From: a virus
Length of the DNA: 64,000 nucleotides
Virus record (IMG/VR): IMGVR_UViG_3300033153_006243
Span: 1 to 64,000 of that record
Reading direction: 5' to 3' (one strand)
Both the position numbers and the translations under genes were made by a program. Shown piece by piece: positions 1 through 8,585 of this stretch. The notes below the pieces were generated by a model. It made no database searches, was not told the origin of the DNA, and saw only the letters and a program-made list of their open reading frames with translations. Position 1 is the stretch's first letter. Each line of letters starts with the position of its first letter.

Positions 1-1
1 C

Positions 2-739
2 CAACAAGTTCCGAGGAGGGATGATGAGTTGAGCTTCGTCCGTAGGGCATTTATCCCTCGGAACGACTGGCTACTCGCCTGTGATCTAAGGGGGGCGGAG
101 ATTCGGTGGATAGCGATATATTCGGGGGATAAGGTTCTAATTAAGCAGCTGGAGGACGGGCGGGACCTACATGCATACTGGGCGAGTCGGCTATTCAAGA
201 AGGCGGAGAAGAAGGTGACTAAGGCGGAGAGGGATCTCGTAAAGAGCGAGTTCGTGTTCCCCCTTTTCTATGGTAGCTTCTATAAATCTATAGCCCCGCA
301 TCTTAGAATGGAAGAGAATCACGTTAGGGAAGTCGAGGAGGAATTCTGGGGGACCCTTTTGGGAGTGAGGGCGTGGCAGGAGAAGCTTCGGAACGACTAT
401 GAGAGGGATATGGGGATTAGGACGATATTCGGATTCCGTAGGCAGGCCCCGCTATCCCGCAGGCAGGTGTTTAATTCCCCCATTCAGTCTACCAGCTTTC
501 ATTTTCTACTTAGGCTTATTCCGATAATTCGGAATGAGATGGAGAGGCGGGGGTTGCGCTCTAGGATGATAGCGGAGATTCACGACGAGATTCTCTTCGA
601 CGCCTTCGATAGCGAGCTTGAGGAGATAATCTCAATCGGGAACGAGGCCATCGTACATCCACAGGTCCCCGATCAACCCGTAAGTATGGAGTGGGAATGG
701 AGCGTCGGAAAAAACTGGTTAGAGATGCAGGAGATTTGA
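2..739 (+). CDS. polA: DNA polymerase I (family A), C-terminal part, cut by window start
   Basis: This is the polymerase domain of a family A DNA polymerase, which copies the phage genome. The frame is open to the first base of the window, and its first residues look like the conserved run just before motif A. The gene therefore begins upstream, and internal TTG/ATG codons near position 21-29 are not true starts. Motif A is visible at DWLLACDLRGAEIR, with the following DLH. The O-helix region is degenerate around KSEFVFPLFYGS, where the usual lysine and YG are recognisable. Motif C reads IHDEILFD. It ends in TGA, and replication and recombination genes follow on the same strand. Family assignment is confident; the presence of a 3'-5' exonuclease domain cannot be judged. 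Confidence 0.9.
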   Translation, partial: QQVPRRDDELSFVRRAFIPRNDWLLACDLRGAEIRWIAIYSGDKVLIKQLEDGRDLHAYWASRLFKKAEKKVTKAERDLVKSEFVFPLFYGSFYKSIAPHLRMEENHVREVEEEFWGTLLGVRAWQEKLRNDYERDMGIRTIFGFRRQAPLSRRQVFNSPIQSTSFHFLLRLIPIIRNEMERRGLRSRMIAEIHDEILFDAFDSELEEIISIGNEAIVHPQVPDQPVSMEWEWSVGKNWLEMQEI

Positions 740-767
740 GGTATAATAAGACGGAGGGAGATAATAG

Positions 768-965
768 GTGCTAGCACAGAGTATTTATATTCCAGCCCTT
801 GAAAGGGAAATCCGGGTTCCGGCGTATACCGTTGAGCAGGGGCTTGGGCGGCAGATGATATTAGTAGCTTGCGAAACCCGCGAGCAGGTTTTAGCGTTTC
901 TCGCAGATTGGAAGCAGAAGGACTTAGAGAAGTGGGAAAAGGCTAAGAAAGAATTAAGGGAATAA
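768..965 (+). CDS. small hypothetical protein (65 aa)
   Basis: It starts with GTG after a good ribosome site (GGAGGGAG) and ends one base before the clamp-loader start. The C-terminal 20 residues are rich in Lys and Glu and should form a helix. A TATAAT hexamer lies at 742-747, but no -35 stands at the right distance, so a promoter here is doubtful. No family was recognised. Its place between polymerase and clamp loader suggests a replication accessory protein, but this is inference only. Confidence 0.6.
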   Translation: MLAQSIYIPALEREIRVPAYTVEQGLGRQMILVACETREQVLAFLADWKQKDLEKWEKAKKELRE

Positions 966-966
966 A

Positions 967-1881
967 ATGCTCTACCAGGAAGCTAGGCCGGATACCCTCG
1001 ATAAATTCTATGGGAATCGGGTGGCCGTGAATTCGGTGAAGAAGTATTTTGAGGGCGGGAAGTTTCCTAATGCTTGTCTATTCACCGGGCCGACGGGATG
1101 CGGAAAGACGACGCTTGCGCGGATATGCGCGAAGATGTTGGGATGCGGGGAGGTTGATCTTCTGGAGATGAACGCGGCGAATGTAAGGGGAATAGAGACG
1201 GCGAGGGAAGTATCGGAGAAGTCCCGCCTACTTCCGTTGAGCGGGGGGGCGCGGGTGTTCCTTTTTGACGAATCCCACCAACTAACTTCTGCTGCGCAGG
1301 AGGCCTTGCTTAAGGCGGTCGAGGATTCTCCGCCGGAATCCTACTTTATGTTCTGTTCGACGAGGCCAAACGCGCTGATTAAGACGTTACGCGGGAGGTG
1401 CGCCGTATTTTCCCTCGAACCCCTTAGCAATGATGTAATTACGAAGATGCTGAAGGACGTTGCGGAGGACTATAACCTATCCCTTACCGAGACTGCGGTC
1501 GAGGCGATAATGTTAGAGTCGAAGGGACTAGCGAGGACGGCCCTTGTATTTGCGGAGCAGTTGAATGGAATTACGGATGAGGATACGATAATCGAGACCG
1601 TCAGCCTTCCCGAAAAGGAAGAGCGGGACGCGATTGAGATAGCTAGGGCATTGGCGAAAGGGAGGAATGTATCTCAGGTTCAGGGATTGTATAAGAAACT
1701 TAAGGCGGTGGATGCGGAACGACTAAGGCGGCTTATCATGGCATACTTCAAAACGGTTGCTATCAATAATCCGCAGCCGGAAGCGCTAGGTAGGGCCTTA
1801 AGTATTTTGGAAACATTCTCAAGCAGGACCTATGTTGACGAGCCTACGCTTGTCTGGATGATAATGAAGGTCGCTAACTAA
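967..1881 (+). CDS. clamp-loader AAA+ ATPase (DnaX/RFC-like)
   Basis: This AAA+ ATPase (304 aa) resembles the gamma/tau subunit of DNA polymerase III or archaeal RFC small subunit. It would load a sliding clamp onto primed DNA. Walker A is GPTGCGKTT near residue 40, Walker B is VFLFDESHQL near residue 95, and sensor 1 is FMFCSTRPN near 120. An SRC-type arginine finger segment is seen at LRGRCAVF. The C-terminal third is helical, like a collar domain. No sliding clamp gene is in the window. The start is ATG one base after the preceding stop. It sits between DNA polymerase and SSB, as expected for a replisome operon. Confidence 0.88.
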   Translation: MLYQEARPDTLDKFYGNRVAVNSVKKYFEGGKFPNACLFTGPTGCGKTTLARICAKMLGCGEVDLLEMNAANVRGIETAREVSEKSRLLPLSGGARVFLFDESHQLTSAAQEALLKAVEDSPPESYFMFCSTRPNALIKTLRGRCAVFSLEPLSNDVITKMLKDVAEDYNLSLTETAVEAIMLESKGLARTALVFAEQLNGITDEDTIIETVSLPEKEERDAIEIARALAKGRNVSQVQGLYKKLKAVDAERLRRLIMAYFKTVAINNPQPEALGRALSILETFSSRTYVDEPTLVWMIMKVAN

Positions 1882-1894
1882 GGAGGCGGCGGTT

Positions 1895-2848
1895 ATGGTA
1901 GATAGGACGAAGGATATTGACAAGGAAATCAAGGATGGGGATAATCAGTGGAGCGGGAGCTGGTTCCATCTGAGTAGAGAGGAACTTGAGGAGGTGGGGC
2001 TTGGTCTTTGGAAGCCGGAAGTGGGGACGAACTTTATTGTCATAGTCCCCCCTAACGAACCGGGGTATTTCGGCAAGAAGATTAACGTCCATTACGAGGT
2101 GGGGCCGAGTAAGAGCGCCTTCCTTTGCCGGAAACAGATGCTAGGGGAGGCGTGTCCGCTTTGCGAGGAGCGGGGGCGGGTGATTTCCAATGCTTCAGAG
2201 GACGAGAAGCCGGAGATTCCGAAGGCGCTGAAGTCTATTCCCTCCCGCTATATGTTCTGGATTCTGGATATGAAGGATGCGGAGACGATGGCGAAGGGCG
2301 TCCAGCTCTATATCGCCCCGCGGACAGTCAACGATAATCTCAAGACGCTCTGTATGAACAAGAGAACTGGAGAGGTTATCGACATCTCCAACCCGGAGAA
2401 CCACTTTAACGTTATGTTCACGCGAACGGGAAAGGGGCAATATGATACTAAATATATCTCGTTTGAGAAGGAACTTCGGGTAGCCGCGGATAAAGGCGAG
2501 AAGGCGTTAAAGGAGGACAAGGAACAGATCGACGAATATACCTCTGGACTTCCTAAATTTGAGGAGTTACTTATCTGGGCGGACTACGAGACTATCGAGG
2601 CGGAATACTTCGGCCCGAAGGGGCGCGGGGAATCCCCGGTTGAGACGACGGAAGAGCCGGAGGAACCGCAGGAAGCCAAACCCGAACGGAGGCGGGGACC
2701 GACGATACCGGATCGGGGCGCGGTTGAGATGGAGACTGCCCCGGTGGAATCCCCTCCTACGGAAGAGACGACGGTGGCCGCGCCAATGAGTATGCGGGAG
2801 AGGCTTGCAGAGATTAGGGCGAAGAGACTTAAGGATTTGGAGGGATAG
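1895..2848 (+). CDS. gp32-like single-stranded DNA-binding protein
   Basis: At 317 aa it is close in size to T4 gp32. The N-terminal half carries a gp32-type zinc site, H-x11-C-x8-C-x2-C (HYEVG ... FLC ... CPLC, residues about 68-93). An OB-fold-like core with aromatic residues follows. The tail is long, charged and Pro/Glu rich and ends in a short basic helix, comparable to the interaction tail of gp32. It would coat single-stranded DNA during replication and recombination. The start is ATG after AGGAGGCGGCGGTT. Neighbours are a clamp loader and the UvsX/RecA gene, which fits. The zinc-ligand order is seen; the family name is inference from that and from context. Confidence 0.8.
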   Translation: MVDRTKDIDKEIKDGDNQWSGSWFHLSREELEEVGLGLWKPEVGTNFIVIVPPNEPGYFGKKINVHYEVGPSKSAFLCRKQMLGEACPLCEERGRVISNASEDEKPEIPKALKSIPSRYMFWILDMKDAETMAKGVQLYIAPRTVNDNLKTLCMNKRTGEVIDISNPENHFNVMFTRTGKGQYDTKYISFEKELRVAADKGEKALKEDKEQIDEYTSGLPKFEELLIWADYETIEAEYFGPKGRGESPVETTEEPEEPQEAKPERRRGPTIPDRGAVEMETAPVESPPTEETTVAAPMSMRERLAEIRAKRLKDLEG

Positions 2849-2849
2849 G

Positions 2850-3368
2850 ATGCGGAATTCGCTACTTACGAAGATCCGGGGGGAACTTGCCAAGATAAAG
2901 GAGCGGGTCCCCATAGATATCTATGGCCTTCATGTTGCTTGCGCTGAGCAGGCAGAGATGTTCATGGAGACAAGCGAGTTTGCTACCGACTATGATAATC
3001 ATTACCGGAGAAGCAAGCTTGGACTTGACCTTGCCCAGTCGGAAGCGGAGAGGGAGATACGGAAGGAGCCGGGGAAGGTAGGGATTGAGAAGGTTACGGA
3101 ATCCGCCATAAAGGCGGCGGTAGTCCTCCATCCGAAGGTGACCGCGGCGAGGGAGGAACTGCTTGACGCGCAGCAAGCGGCGGACGTAGCGAAGCTGGCT
3201 TTGGAGACCCTTCGGGAACGGCGGCACATGCTTAAGGCGGAAGTTGATCTCTTTACTTCCCACTACTTTGAGGCTAAGGGTGTTGAGCCTAGTGAGGAGG
3301 TTAAGGAGCAGACGGAGAGGGATATAGCGAATCTAAGGGGGGAAGTAGGCCATAGGAGGCGATTCTAG
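2850..3368 (+). CDS. helical protein, possible recombination mediator (UvsY-like position)
   Basis: This 172-residue, strongly helical and charged protein lies between the gp32-like SSB and the RecA-like recombinase. The middle and C-terminal parts (VTAAREELLDAQQAADVA onward) should form coiled coil, ending in a segment ELFTSHYFEAKG-like with aromatic residues. In T4 the mediator UvsY loads UvsX onto gp32-coated DNA and is a small helical protein, so size, composition and place fit that role. No diagnostic motif was seen. The ATG follows a GGAGGGATAGG ribosome site right at the SSB stop. Confidence 0.5.
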   Translation: MRNSLLTKIRGELAKIKERVPIDIYGLHVACAEQAEMFMETSEFATDYDNHYRRSKLGLDLAQSEAEREIRKEPGKVGIEKVTESAIKAAVVLHPKVTAAREELLDAQQAADVAKLALETLRERRHMLKAEVDLFTSHYFEAKGVEPSEEVKEQTERDIANLRGEVGHRRRF

Positions 3369-3383
3369 GGGCCTATGCGCCCC
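3368..3383 (+). other. GC stem-loop in the gap before recA
   Basis: GGGGC at 3368-3372 pairs with GCCCC at 3379-3383 around a six-base loop, overlapping the last base of the upstream stop codon. No T-run follows, so it is not a clear terminator. It may stabilise the upstream message 3' end. The rest of the 88-bp gap holds nothing else recognisable apart from the ribosome site for the GTG start at 3457. Confidence 0.4.
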
Positions 3384-3456
3384 ATGGCGGCACTTTAGGG
3401 CTTTGGGCGTATGATTTACCCTGTTTTAGACTTAGGGCCGTAGAAAGGGAAATAGG

Positions 3457-4464
3457 GTGGCGAAGAAAGCAACGTCGAAGAATATAATCAATAGCCTCGG
3501 AAGGAAGTCTTTGGCCCCAGTGACCCATTGGCTTTCGACGGGGAGTACCCTTCTTAACCTAGCGATCTCCGATAGGCCGGGGGGAGGGTTCCCTGCCGGA
3601 CGGATATCTCAGGTTTATGGCCCCAACTCGACGGCAAAGACAGTGCTAGCAATCGAGCCGCTAGGTTCTGCGCAGAGGCAGGGGGGCCGGGCGTTCTTTG
3701 AGGACGCGGAGTTCACCTTTGACGAAAATAGGGCAAGGAGCCTTTTCGGGGTGGACGTAGATTCCCCCGAATGGTCCTATAGAAACCCAACTTCTATCGA
3801 GGAGCTTTTCGATGCCAATATCTCGAAGGCAATCGAGACGATAGGAAAGAAGACCGACCATCCGCACTTTATGTCCGTTGATTCCCTCTCTTCCCTGCCG
3901 TCCGCCGCGGAGATTGGGAAGGACTTGGAGGATACGGGCTACGGGACGAGCAGGGCGAAACAGTTCTCTACGGCGTTCCGAAAGTACATCTGGCCGTTGA
4001 ACGCGGCGAATCTTGGGGTTCTCTTCGTTGACCAAAGCCGAATTAACATATCAGGGTATGGTGAGAAGCTGGTGACTTCTGGGGGAGAGGCGCTGAAGTT
4101 CTACGCCTCGGTGCGGGTGAAGGTAACCTTAGCGAAGAAGCTGATCAACAGGAATAAGATAGTCGAGGGTGTCCAGATACATTTCCAGGTCGTGAAGAAT
4201 AAGGTGGCGTCTCCGTTTAGGGAGGGGGACTTCCGATTCATCTTCGATTATGGGATAGATGATATTGGCTCGAACCTTGAATGGCTTAAGGAAGACGAGG
4301 GGGGATGGTATAAGTTCGGGGAACTAAAGGCTCAGGGCCTCGATAAGATGGTACGTCTTATCGAGAAGGAGGAGAAGGAGGCGGAGTTAGTAGAGGCGGT
4401 CGAGGATAAGTGGCGGGAGCTATATCCGCCATCGGATAGGAAGCCGAAGAAGAGGGAGACATGA
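3457..4464 (+). CDS. RecA/UvsX-like recombinase
   Basis: This RecA-fold strand-exchange ATPase (335 aa) acts with the neighbouring SSB and the Mre11/Rad50 pair in recombination-dependent replication and repair. The Walker A is an altered GPNSTAKT near residue 50; classical RecA has GPESSGKT, so the usual Gly before Lys is Ala here. ATP-site Glu is in AFFEDAEFTF, Walker B is FMSVDSLSSL near 140, and the L1/L2 region includes NISGYGEKLVTSGGEALKFYAS. The C-terminus is short and basic. The start is GTG after AAAGGGAAATAGG. The stop overlaps the next start (ATGA). Confidence 0.88.
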   Translation: MAKKATSKNIINSLGRKSLAPVTHWLSTGSTLLNLAISDRPGGGFPAGRISQVYGPNSTAKTVLAIEPLGSAQRQGGRAFFEDAEFTFDENRARSLFGVDVDSPEWSYRNPTSIEELFDANISKAIETIGKKTDHPHFMSVDSLSSLPSAAEIGKDLEDTGYGTSRAKQFSTAFRKYIWPLNAANLGVLFVDQSRINISGYGEKLVTSGGEALKFYASVRVKVTLAKKLINRNKIVEGVQIHFQVVKNKVASPFREGDFRFIFDYGIDDIGSNLEWLKEDEGGWYKFGELKAQGLDKMVRLIEKEEKEAELVEAVEDKWRELYPPSDRKPKKRET

Positions 4465-4742
4465 GTGAGAACTTCAGTGATGGGGTCAAGGCGGTGCTGG
4501 ATGAGGCAATACAACGTATGTTTGAGCTAAGTTGTTATGTAACTGATTACGGGCATACGCATACTAAGGCTCTCCGTTCCGGCATCACCGAAATCAAGGA
4601 GGCGCTGGAGTTAGTCAAAGAACAGAGAGAAGCCCTTCAATACATTAGAAACGAGTTGGGCGTACCAACCGATGACTATCCTATATCCGTGGTAAATGCA
4701 TCACAGCGGGCATGGGAGGCGTTACAGGAGCCAGAACCATGA
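4461..4742 (+). CDS. small hypothetical protein, N-terminus duplicated at 13764
   Basis: The first 13 residues, MSENFSDGVKAVL, are identical to those of the gene at 13764, and the DNA is nearly identical there too. The rest of the two proteins differs, although both have a later ITEIKEAL / IAEIKAAL segment. Both genes begin by an ATGA overlap with an upstream ATPase gene (RecA here, Rad50 C-half there). No known function. The protein is helical. Confidence 0.65.
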   Translation: MSENFSDGVKAVLDEAIQRMFELSCYVTDYGHTHTKALRSGITEIKEALELVKEQREALQYIRNELGVPTDDYPISVVNASQRAWEALQEPEP

Positions 4743-4963
4743 AGCGTAAGCCGTTGAGAACCCAAGGGGAACAAAATCTCAAACAGCTAATCTACTCGTT
4801 GATCGGCCCGTCGTACTGCCCTTTGTGCTTGAAGGAAATCCCCCAAGTAGACCCTTGCCCGTTTTTTCATGTCGAAGGATGTCTAAACGCTCCGCCACTA
4901 TATATTGAACGGTGGGAAAAGGCGACAGGGCGTACCTGGCCCAAGGAACAAGGGGTACTGTAG
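4739..4963 (+). CDS. small Zn-ribbon-like protein, paralogue of 20904
   Basis: This 74-residue protein has CPLC plus a later CPFFH and C, a possible zinc site. Its C-terminus WEKATGRTWPKE matches WEQATGKQWPER in the gene at 20904, so the two are paralogues. The ATG at 4739 overlaps the previous stop, and a longer upstream reading is not needed. Function unknown. Confidence 0.6.
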   Translation: MKRKPLRTQGEQNLKQLIYSLIGPSYCPLCLKEIPQVDPCPFFHVEGCLNAPPLYIERWEKATGRTWPKEQGVL

Positions 4964-5220
4964 TGATCAAACTAGCTAAGGCAATCATTCTACCACAAAC
5001 GAAGGAAATCAGCCTCCATTTCCGATGTCTATCGGATGAGCTAACTGCCGAAGATACGCTGCTGCTGGATACAGTCGGACAGGCAATTGTCGGTATGAAG
5101 GATTGGAAGATTGTCATCGTCGAAGGTGATGGGAAAGATCCAGAGCTATTCGTCTCGTTCCCGGCGATGCTAGATGTCGAGATGGAAATCGTTGAAATCA
5201 TAGGGGCGGATAAGGAATAG
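4963..5220 (+). CDS. small hypothetical protein (85 aa)
   Basis: The likely start is GTG at 4963, sharing a base with the TAG of the upstream gene. The protein alternates strands and helices (LAKAIILPQTKEISLHFR, then WKIVIVEGD). There is no recognised family. Tight coupling to its neighbours supports its being real. Confidence 0.55.
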   Translation: MIKLAKAIILPQTKEISLHFRCLSDELTAEDTLLLDTVGQAIVGMKDWKIVIVEGDGKDPELFVSFPAMLDVEMEIVEIIGADKE

Positions 5221-5230
5221 GAGGCTCCCG

Positions 5231-5497
5231 ATGCTTAAATCTGTAAGCGATATCTCTACCGAAAGGAAGAAATGGACATTGGTTGAGATAGATGGAGGGG
5301 AGGGGAAGCTTAGGCTCTTGCGTTCTATACCGAGCGCCTCCGTTCGGGGTATATCGTGGCAGACGGTAGCAGAATTCCCTGTCTGGCGCTGTCCTCCATT
5401 GGCTTTTGAGAAGGTGGATACATCAAGCCTTTCACCGGAGATGCGTGGGGTATTGGGGTTGGCGATAGAGGAGGGGAATGATGCATCCATATCCTAA
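5231..5497 (+). CDS. small hypothetical protein (88 aa)
   Basis: The start ATG at 5231 is preceded by GGAGGCTCCCG, a ribosome-site cassette that recurs before the genes at 14176 and 14903. The C-terminus overlaps the RNA ligase start. No family was recognised; it is mostly beta by composition. Confidence 0.55.
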   Translation: MLKSVSDISTERKKWTLVEIDGGEGKLRLLRSIPSASVRGISWQTVAEFPVWRCPPLAFEKVDTSSLSPEMRGVLGLAIEEGNDASIS

Positions 5498-6095
5498 AAT
5501 TCACAGTATCTTTAGGCGGGATAAAGGGGGGAAATTTACCAAGGAGTTTGCTTGTCCAGAATTTGAATATCTAAGGGATAATGAGTGGATGTGGACGGAG
5601 AAGGTAGATGGGACTAACGTTCGCGTAATGTGGCACTGCGTGGCGGGTGAGGTTAGGTTCGGGGGGAGAACGGATAGGGCGCAGATGCCTACGTTCCTTA
5701 TTGCCCGGTTACAGGAACTATTTCCCCCGAAAAAGTTCGTGCGATATGATTATGATCTTTGCCTCTACGGCGAGGGATACGGTGCGGGGATTCAGAGGGG
5801 CGGGGGCAAATATAAGGCGGACGGGGTAGATTTCGTCCTCTTCGACGTAAAGGTCGGGGACTGGTGGCTTAGGCGGGAAGCTATTGAGGATATCGCTTCT
5901 TGGATTGGTATAATGGTAGTACCAATTATGGGCGAGGGAACCCTTAATGGTGCTTTAGATTGGGTTGAGGATGGCCTTGAATCAAGGTGGGGTGAATTTG
6001 AGGCCGAAGGATTGGTACTTAAGCCAAAGACGGAGCTTCGGGATAGGGCGGGACGGCGAATAATTACGAAGGTTAAGACGAAGGACTTCAAATGA
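5478..6095 (+). CDS. RNA ligase (Rnl2/DRB0094-like nucleotidyltransferase)
   Basis: This ATP-dependent RNA ligase (about 205 aa) forms a covalent lysyl-AMP and seals RNA ends; phages use such enzymes to repair host-cleaved tRNA. Motif I is EKVDGTNVRV (Lys in KVDG near residue 38). A motif III-like segment is LYGEGYGAG near 98, motif IIIa FVLFDV near 120, motif IV EGLVLKP near 178 and motif V ITKVKTKDF at the very C-terminus. No C-terminal extra domain is present. ATG occurs at 5478 and 5481, and either may be used. No polynucleotide kinase gene was seen next to it. Confidence 0.87.
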   Translation: MMHPYPKIHSIFRRDKGGKFTKEFACPEFEYLRDNEWMWTEKVDGTNVRVMWHCVAGEVRFGGRTDRAQMPTFLIARLQELFPPKKFVRYDYDLCLYGEGYGAGIQRGGGKYKADGVDFVLFDVKVGDWWLRREAIEDIASWIGIMVVPIMGEGTLNGALDWVEDGLESRWGEFEAEGLVLKPKTELRDRAGRRIITKVKTKDFK

Positions 6096-6928
6096 AAGCG
6101 ATTCCGGGCGACGAAGAGACTAGGGCGGCTGCGCTAGTTAATAATGCTAGGATATTTATTGGTCTTGATCTCTCCTTGAACCACTGGGGAATGGTGGGAA
6201 TGAGTAGGGGCGGAACGGTCGAGTTCGTCGCCTTCATTTCCGAAAGAAAGAGGCCGGTTACGGTGCTTACCCAAATTAGAAGAAGAAAAGGATTTGCCTT
6301 TCCCATTACGACGATAGGGCACTACCCCAATAAACCGAAGGGGATGGCTTCGGAACAGTTTATCGCAGTTCGTAGGAGGGATATGCTTGGGTTGGTTCAA
6401 GCGGCGCAGGCAAGAGCACAAGTAACCGCGAGGACAGGAAGGGTTCTTTGGCAGGACGATAGCGAGAGGGTGCTGGCGATAGAGGGATACGCCTATAACG
6501 CAAGGTCCCGCTCGACTTACCAGATAGGGGAGCTGGGGGGAATGGTGAGGAATCTATTCTACGAGAGTGGGGCGGTGATTAAGGAATACGATCCGCAGAC
6601 CGTGAAGATGTGGGGAACGGGAAGGGGGAATGCGATAAAGAAGGACATGAGGGGTGCGGCGGTAGGGAGATTCGTACTTCCCGACTACCTATTTGAGGAG
6701 AAGAAGGAGGACCTAATAGGTCCGGGGACGGATTTGGTTGACGCTTTCTTCCTTGCGGACATGGCGAGGCAGGAATTCCTTTATCGTTCGGGGGAGAGGA
6801 GCTTCGATTCCCTGAGTGAACATCAGAGGAGGGCATTTAATCGAGTAACGAAGAGCAATCCTGTTCCGCCGGTGGCAAGACCTTTGGTTCATAGGAGTGA
6901 TGGTTGGAAAGGAGAAAAGGATGAGTAA
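6092..6928 (+). CDS. RuvC-like Holliday junction resolvase
   Basis: This RNase H-fold endonuclease (278 aa) should cut recombination junctions before packaging. The acidic residues expected for RuvC are visible: D in FIGLDLSLNHWGMV near residue 26, E in LAIEGYAY near 133, and the paired acids in TDLVDAFFLADMAR near 215. An insert of about 60 residues separates strand 1 from the rest, longer than in bacterial RuvC, and a C-terminal basic tail is present. The start overlaps the RNA ligase stop (ATGA). The assignment rests on motif order and spacing. Confidence 0.8.
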   Translation: MKAIPGDEETRAAALVNNARIFIGLDLSLNHWGMVGMSRGGTVEFVAFISERKRPVTVLTQIRRRKGFAFPITTIGHYPNKPKGMASEQFIAVRRRDMLGLVQAAQARAQVTARTGRVLWQDDSERVLAIEGYAYNARSRSTYQIGELGGMVRNLFYESGAVIKEYDPQTVKMWGTGRGNAIKKDMRGAAVGRFVLPDYLFEEKKEDLIGPGTDLVDAFFLADMARQEFLYRSGERSFDSLSEHQRRAFNRVTKSNPVPPVARPLVHRSDGWKGEKDE

Positions 6929-7205
6929 GAAGAAGCTTAGGCTATTTTATGAAAAGGAAGATGGGACGTTGGACCTAGAGATATTCCGGGGAGGAAGATG
7001 GATAATGTTTACTGAGGATTATGTAGCTGAATGTGATTGGGAACCGGATGATGATGCCGGATGGGATAGTACTGGAAAATATAATCTTCGGTCCTTCCAA
7101 TGGGCGAACAAGACGGTAGAGGAGACTGTAAGAACCCTCATCTCCGCCGGTCTCTGCAAGGTTCCCCGTTTACCGAAGAAAGTTAAGGAGGCCCTCGGAC
7201 TGTGA
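6921..7205 (+). CDS. small hypothetical protein (94 aa)
   Basis: ATG 6921 follows a strong ribosome site (GGAAAGGAGAAAAGG), which is better placed than the in-frame ATG at 6897. The protein is acidic in the middle (CDWEPDDDAGW) and basic at the end. It overlaps the start of the Rad50-like gene by four bases. Function unknown. Confidence 0.6.
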   Translation: MSKKKLRLFYEKEDGTLDLEIFRGGRWIMFTEDYVAECDWEPDDDAGWDSTGKYNLRSFQWANKTVEETVRTLISAGLCKVPRLPKKVKEALGL

Positions 7206-8302
7206 AGCTGAAATCCCTCGATCTCCTTAATTTCCAGAGCCATGAGGATACCTCCCTTAAGTTCTGCGGTGGCGTGAACGTCATTATCGGCGCATCTGAT
7301 TCCGGGAAATCGTCTATTTGCCGAGCGCTAAACTGGGTTAGGACGAATAGGCCGATGGGGGATTCGTTCATTACTAAGGGGAAAAAGGATACCAAAGTTA
7401 CGGTGGAGGTTGGGGAGTATAGGATAGTAAGGGCAAAGAAGGCAGGGCAGGGAGGGACTTATACTGTCGCTGGAAAGGAGTTCAAGGCACTGCGGGGGAA
7501 CGTGCCGGAGGAGGTTTCCGCACTACTTGGCAATAACGATATCCTCTATCAGCACCAGCTTGAGCCACACTACCTCGTAACCGATTCTGCGGGGAGGATG
7601 GCGGAAGCAGTGGGGAGGATAGTGGACCTTGAGAATCTTATGCGGGCGCGGAAGTGGACAGATTCCAGGGAACGCGAGGAGAGGAGGAATGTGGATGCGG
7701 CAAGGGAGGAGATCGGAGGGATTGACGAGCAGCTTAAGGCTGAGAGATTCGATAGGCTTGATGAGATTAGGGAGGCCGTCGATGCGTGGGGGGAGGATGA
7801 GGATTCCCATGAGAGGATAATGGTGGAGATGGATAGGCTTGCGGGATTGGTAGATTCCTTCTATGAAGTAGACGGGGCAATACGAAAGATGCCTTCCGAA
7901 AAGAAGATAGCCGGAATACGGAAATTGATGGGGGGAATTGAAAAGAGGCAGAGGCAGTGGGCTGCCGTCGATTCCGAAGCTAACGACCTATTGGGGTTAG
8001 TAAAGGCGGCAAAGGAATCCGAGGAGAGGCGGGGATTGCGGGGGAAGGTAGGCGAGGGGATATGGCGGACTGTAGAGCTTCAAAGTAGCGTTAGGGACTG
8101 GGGGATGCTTGCGGATAGGATAGGGGCGCTCGCCTCTCTAATAGGGCAGGTAGAGGAAATAGATATTGAGTACGGCGATCTCGCTGAGGGGATTCTCGAA
8201 TGTACGGGGACGGCGAGGTCGTTGCGGTCGAGGTTGACTAATTGTCCAATGTGTGGTTCGGAGTTGACTGAGGATATGAAGAGGAAAGTATTAGATGGAT
8301 AA
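7202..8302 (+). CDS. Rad50/SbcC-like ATPase, N-terminal half ending at the zinc hook
   Basis: This is the N-terminal lobe of a Rad50/SbcC/gp46 ABC ATPase. It starts LKSLDLLNFQSHEDTSLKF, then Walker A GASDSGKSS (residue about 31-39) and a Q-loop region ILYQHQLEPH (about 117). Roughly 200 residues of charged coiled coil follow. It stops 13 residues after a CPMC zinc-hook motif. A full Rad50 continues with a second coiled coil and the signature/Walker B lobe. That second half is a separate gene at 13153. The two polypeptides together would make one nucleotide-binding unit acting with the Mre11-like protein at 8585. The stop overlaps the next gene. Confidence 0.85.
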   Translation: MKLKSLDLLNFQSHEDTSLKFCGGVNVIIGASDSGKSSICRALNWVRTNRPMGDSFITKGKKDTKVTVEVGEYRIVRAKKAGQGGTYTVAGKEFKALRGNVPEEVSALLGNNDILYQHQLEPHYLVTDSAGRMAEAVGRIVDLENLMRARKWTDSREREERRNVDAAREEIGGIDEQLKAERFDRLDEIREAVDAWGEDEDSHERIMVEMDRLAGLVDSFYEVDGAIRKMPSEKKIAGIRKLMGGIEKRQRQWAAVDSEANDLLGLVKAAKESEERRGLRGKVGEGIWRTVELQSSVRDWGMLADRIGALASLIGQVEEIDIEYGDLAEGILECTGTARSLRSRLTNCPMCGSELTEDMKRKVLDG

Positions 8303-8585
8303 GCCTTTGAGATTAGAAATGTCGGTTCTTGCTTATCCAGAGTACGGCCAACCATTTACTAAGATGTTGATATTTCGGGAAGCGGCAACCCCAGAGAATT
8401 TTGTGAGTCTTGCGGATTGGTGGGCTTCGGGTGGATACGTTGCCCCTTCGGAGACATGGATGCCAACTAAATTTTGGCGTCCGTGGTTTCTTCGGATATG
8501 TATAGATGCTGGATTGGTTGAAGTGGAGGCCACATTGGATTTGTCCGTTCGTGTATGGCTTAGGAATCAAGGGATAGAGGTATAA
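8295..8585 (+). CDS. hypothetical protein (96 aa)
   Basis: This Trp-rich small protein (WWASGGYVAP, FWRPWFLR) overlaps the Rad50 N-half stop and the Mre11-like start. It may be a small DNA- or protein-binding accessory. No family was recognised. Confidence 0.55.
   Translation: MDKPLRLEMSVLAYPEYGQPFTKMLIFREAATPENFVSLADWWASGGYVAPSETWMPTKFWRPWFLRICIDAGLVEVEATLDLSVRVWLRNQGIEV

Noticed and set aside
21-31. Start codons (ATG/TTG) at the left end for the polymerase
   Set aside because: The frame is open to the first base with conserved polymerase residues, so the gene is cut by the window.
742-747. Promoter at TATAAT 742, 16152 and 60189
   Set aside because: Each hexamer lacks a recognisable -35 at 16-18 bases.
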